A stretch of DNA of 64,000 nt, taken from assembly GCA_964019165.1 (NCBI GenBank), contig OZ025272.1:10135856-10199855 (forward strand). The letters run 5' to 3'. The DNA is from Mastigias papua. Taxonomy: Eukaryota > Cnidaria > Scyphozoa > Rhizostomeae > Mastigiidae. How positions within the stretch are numbered: position 1 is the first letter of the stretch; each line of letters starts with the position of its first letter. The notes below the pieces were generated by a model, which ran no database searches, was not told the DNA's origin, and worked only from the letters and a program-made list of their open reading frames with translations. Both the position numbers and the translations under genes were made by a program. Positions 60,011-64,000 of the stretch are shown piece after piece.

Positions 60011-60593
60011 TTCACACTAAGGGCCTGATAACATGAGGTGGCTAGCTCAGCAACAGAGTATCAGCCAGCTGGGCATTGTGGTAAATCCATATGGAAATTA
60101 TATTTCAGATTACATGGGGTGAGTCAACCCGGCAAAGTGGGTTGGATCATTTCCAACCTGGGTTGGGACAGGATGACGAATATTTCACAATAATACATGC
60201 ACACTAACACCAAAGCGTCATCGAATTATAAACATGGGGATGAAACGTTCATTTGACTCCATTATTTAGTTCTTCCATTCCTTATGCCAAGTAAATCGTT
60301 TTTCTCGGATGTATCTTCTTCTGCAATTTTTCACTGTAATGATGAGTTTGCTAGTAAAGCTACGTATATTCAAATAAGTATAATCGGCTGCATTCTATGA
60401 AGCATGTGCATGGCGTTCACAGTTGCTATTTGTATATCGCTTGCACTTATGCTTTGTCAACCTGGTGTTGACCAGGGACCATCCCGGGCTGACTTATTAT
60501 CATATAGTACGAATAAAATTCAAACGAGTCAACCCGCTTAGGCGGGACAGAAACGGGTCAACCCGCATCATATAATCAGGCTCTAAGAGTGAA
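60011..60593. mobile_element. MITE with AGGGCCTGATAACATGAGG-type ends
   Basis: The left end TTCACACTAAGGGCCTGATA and the inverted right end TTCACTCTTAGAGCCTGATT are inverted copies, both followed by ATGA.G. Interior repeats of CAACCCGG/CCGGGTTG words, related in composition to the element at 46545-47167. No coding potential. Confidence 0.65.
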
Positions 60594-60899
60594 TTAGCGA
60601 AGTGAAGAAGCCAGATCCTTGAGAAGTAGTTGATCGCTATTGTTCGCTGCCCCTCTTACGTCATTGTTATATTGTTTTATCTAAGGATCCATTATATCTC
60701 AATGCAATATTCTACATGCATTACAGATACTTTAAGCCAGGAGAATATGTATTGTTGTTTCGTTGACAGATTCTTTGGTAGTCATGACTTAGAAATAAGT
60801 ATGAATCTATGCATTTTAATGCGATTTTCTTCATGTATTCTAGATACAGAGTGCCCCCAAGATTACTTGTACAAAAATAGGTGTTTGCTGTGCATGCCT

Positions 60900-63800
60900 G
60901 CTAATTCCACGTTATACATGGCTTACAAATGAGAAAGACCATGTACAATATTCTGCACATATCATGGATGGATAGGGTGCCATAGATTACTGGTAAGTTT
61001 GTCTTATCCTTCAGAACTAAACCTTAGGTAGCCCATGGCTGACGAATTGATAAGATTCTGTGCCATTGCAATCAAATATCTCATTGTTTGCTTTACTAAT
61101 TCACTTTTCTATGTAATTTATGTATTAGAAATAGCTGAAAATCTACGCTAGTTAGTGTAGTTTTTGTCTTGTCTCAAACACGTATACCATTCTGCAGAGT
61201 GCATGTATATCGTTCCCTTTTTACTACGCCCATTAATTCTCTGTTCTATGTGATCATGGCTTGCAAGCACCTACAGATATTCTTTACTATAGATAACTGC
61301 CAAGTTCTATAGCTGTCACTCATGCATAGAACCCCGTAAGCTGAAACGTAAATCTCTGATCTCATTTTTGACCAAGTCCTTGTCTCTTTATGTAACTCAT
61401 GGCTAATGTCCAGATGAAAAAATAAACTAGCTGCTACCAACATCTACATCTATTATTCATACATAGCACTCGTTTACTTAAGCACACTTCTTCTTATTTT
61501 ACGTAATTCATGCCTTAGAATTACCAGCACATTCCTTTGTAATTATCAATCATCCACAGAACGTTGTAAATTGTATTTGGATCTCTTGCACCTTACTTTA
61601 TATTCTGTTTAACTCATGGCTTACAAATGACTCCATATCTACCCTAGTTAGAGCCATCTTTTACATCAATTGCACATCCATTGAAGAGCGAGGATTACAT
61701 GTAATGGTGTTTTCTTTTTACTACGTCAAGTCACTGCTTCATGTGTGTAATTCATGGCTTTGAACTAGACAAGGGATCTACACTCGCAATTGCTTAATTT
61801 TAAACCTATGACTCGTACACGCAACCCCTTAATCTGAACTTAAATATCTGGCCTTTTACCCCAGCAATTAGCCGACAAACCTACGTATGTCATGGCTTTC
61901 AGATATCTTCATATCTGCCCCCGTTGGTGTCATTTTGTGCACCAATTTTGCATATACAGAGCTCCTTAAATTGAACCTAAATTCATCGCCCTTTATGCTA
62001 CATATTCACTGCCTTATATCCTATTTTTATCATGTTTTGCAACTATTACTCATTTATTGAACTACGTGAGTTGTAAGTAAATCAGTTACACTCTGCTCTA
62101 ACAATTAACTACCTATTCAATGTCATTCATGGCTTAGAAATAGCTGCAACTATACGTTAGTTAATACCATATTGTAGCCCACTTTTCACACGGATAAAAC
62201 CATTTCAAGTAGCTACATATTCTATGCAATTGAAGGCTTCGGTCTAGCTAAGAATCTACACTATTTATTGCGGTGATCCAGAACTATCACCCATGCATAC
62301 AACTCCGTAAGCTCTACCTCAATCTCTCATCCTTAACTTTACCAAGTCACTGCCTATTCCAGATAAATCATGGCTTTTCAAAAGCTGCAAATTTGTGCAA
62401 GTTAGCGAGTGCCGGATTCTGTGTCCATTATGCATACTTAGAACTCCATAACCTTCACTTGATCGCTCCTTTACTTTGCCAATTCCCTATCTATTCTTTT
62501 AATTTATTACCTGCAAATGCCTACAAATCTAGCCAATTCAGTGTCATGGTCTTGATGTATCTCACATGAATACAACTACAAAGATTTTGCTTAACTCCTT
62601 TGTGGCTTACTAAGTCATGTCATAACATATTCCATGTACCTCATGTCTTAGAGCTACCTAAGAATCTACCCTACTTAATGACAACTTTAACATCCATCAC
62701 TTTTGCTTGGAACCCCCTATGTTTGACTTTAATTTCTATCTTTGCACTTGAGGAGCTCACTGCTTACTCTATGTAAACCATAACCTAGAACTAGCAAAGA
62801 TTCTACACTAGCTGTTGCCAACTTATCGACCTATCACTCTCGTATGCAGCCCGTAAATTGCAGTTAAATCCCATTTCTTTTACTTAAGTAAGCCACTGTC
62901 TCTGAAATAGCCACACGTCTACGCTAGTTAGTGCCATGTATTACGATTATGAATCATCCATATTATATCTCATCCATAGAACCCTGTAAATTGCACTTGC
63001 ACATGTTCTGTTGTTCACATATATTGAACAACGAAGTTTTAACTGTCTTTTCTTATACATTGCAGTTAACGCCTTCACTGTCCTTCCCTATACTTAGTCC
63101 AGTTACTGCTTATTGTACGTATTTGAAGCACTAGTTGCTACTTTATTCTATAATGATGACTCATACATGAAACCCCTTAAACTACACTTAAACCTCTCGC
63201 ATTTTGCTCGAGTACTTAACTGCCAATTCTGTTTAATTCATGGCTTGCAAGCTGCTACAAATGTACCTAAGTTAGCTTGATGCTTTTCGTTAGTACGGTA
63301 TGCATCAAATTCCATAACTCGTGCCTAATTCTCTGTTTCCTCATTTTACCAATTCCACGCGTATTTTATGTAATTAATGGCTTTGAAATTGGTCCACTTC
63401 TACACAAGCTACTTCCATGTTTTAGAATTATCATTCATCCATAGATTGGTTAACTCTCTGCTAGTTAGAGCCATGTTCTACATATAGTACATATGCACAG
63501 AACAGCAACGATTGCACATAGCAGTGTTTTCCTTGTACTAAGTCAAAGCACTCCTCATTGCATGTATTTCATGGGTTAGAACTACATAAGAATCTACATT
63601 GGTAAAAGCAGTGTGCAACATGTAAGGAATACTTCTATAACGCCATGGATCTTATTTTACTACTTCTGTTGCTCATGGCTTACACGCCATTAACACTATA
63701 TAGATTTCATTAAGATGGTATACATCACGGTTCACTCCATGTACTATATGGCTTATAGGTAGCTGAGAATCTATACATTTCATTGCAGTGATTTACACCT

Positions 63801-64000
63801 TTCGCACATGCATAGAGCACTATACTGTAGACTTATATCTCTTGCCGTCTACTAGACTTCTTCACGGCCTATTCCTTGTAATTAATTGCATTGAAGTAGC
63901 TAAGAATCTATAGATTTACGCGCATTTCATTATACCTATTGTACATGGATAGAGCACAATCCATTGAACTTATGTATCTCGCCTCCTACTAGATTACTAC
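60900..64000. repeat. Strongly diverged tandem satellite, unit about 137 bp
   Basis: The words TTCATGGCTTAGAA, TAGCTAAGAATCTACACTAG, CATGCATAGAAC and a CCGTAAATTGAACTTAAAT-like block recur in the same order. Copies of the CATGGCTT word fall at about 61253, 61398, 61507, 61614, 61752, 61891, 62126, 62367, 62640, 63239, 63376 and 63569. Most intervals are 105-145 bp or near multiples. The array continues off the end of the window and holds no gene. Confidence 0.75.

Noticed and set aside
60837..60932. Plus-strand cysteine-rich stretch CPQDYLYKNRCLLCMP
   Set aside because: Resembles a GCC2/GCC3-type motif, but is isolated, lacks a good donor and lies at the edge of the degenerate satellite.

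Overview
The window looks like genomic DNA from an animal, most likely a cnidarian (coral or sea-anemone type). Genes are AT-rich, intron-dense and have short GT-AG exons. The exon families (fibrinogen-related, thrombospondin-1, discoidin/F5-8C, PA14, ADAM, and a 'SGK' lectin-like module) are the extracellular mosaic repertoire typical of Anthozoa. The species assignment is inference; the intron structure and domains are read directly.

All recognisable host genes lie on the minus strand. Gene A runs from about 25.18 kb down past position 1. It is a secreted ADAM-type metalloprotease: signal peptide, prodomain, catalytic domain with an intact zinc motif, disintegrin, cysteine-rich region, EGF-like, TSP1, fibrinogen-related domain (FReD). 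I could assemble it exon by exon with matching intron phases from 21.9 kb to 0.27 kb; only the first prodomain exons (22-25 kb) are unresolved and the 3' end leaves the window. Between the disintegrin and cysteine-rich exons sit two tandem copies of a five-exon cassette. Both copies have exon lengths 148-293-145-173-126 and are bounded by phase 0. The cassette begins with the C-terminal exon of an F5/8C domain, continues with a two-part SGK module, and ends with the first two exons of the next F5/8C domain, so it is a circularly permuted unit.

Gene B runs from about 51.96 kb to a stop at 33.06 kb: TSP1, three FReDs, a second TSP1, the SGK module and PA14, again phase-consistent throughout. 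Its 5' end is not visible. Its first FReD is a segmental duplicate, introns included, of the FReD of gene A. Both TSP1 exons of gene B sit in two copies of a 3.4-kb duplicated segment (35.76-39.23 and 51.56-54.94 kb). This segment also carries a (GATAAT)-type minisatellite and a dead Ty3/gypsy integrase.

The rest is mobile and repetitive DNA: several 5'-truncated non-LTR retrotransposons, Penelope-like element (PLE) pieces, a 2.5-kb DNA transposon with long inverted repeats, several MITEs, a tRNA-derived SINE, long microsatellites, and a strongly diverged satellite of about 137 bp filling 60.9-64 kb. The PLE long terminal repeats at 21.1 kb and 48.3-48.7 kb contain what I read as type I hammerhead ribozymes. 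A 200-bp palindrome at 1.58-1.78 kb carries a second hammerhead-like fold. No confident host exon was found from 52 to 64 kb.
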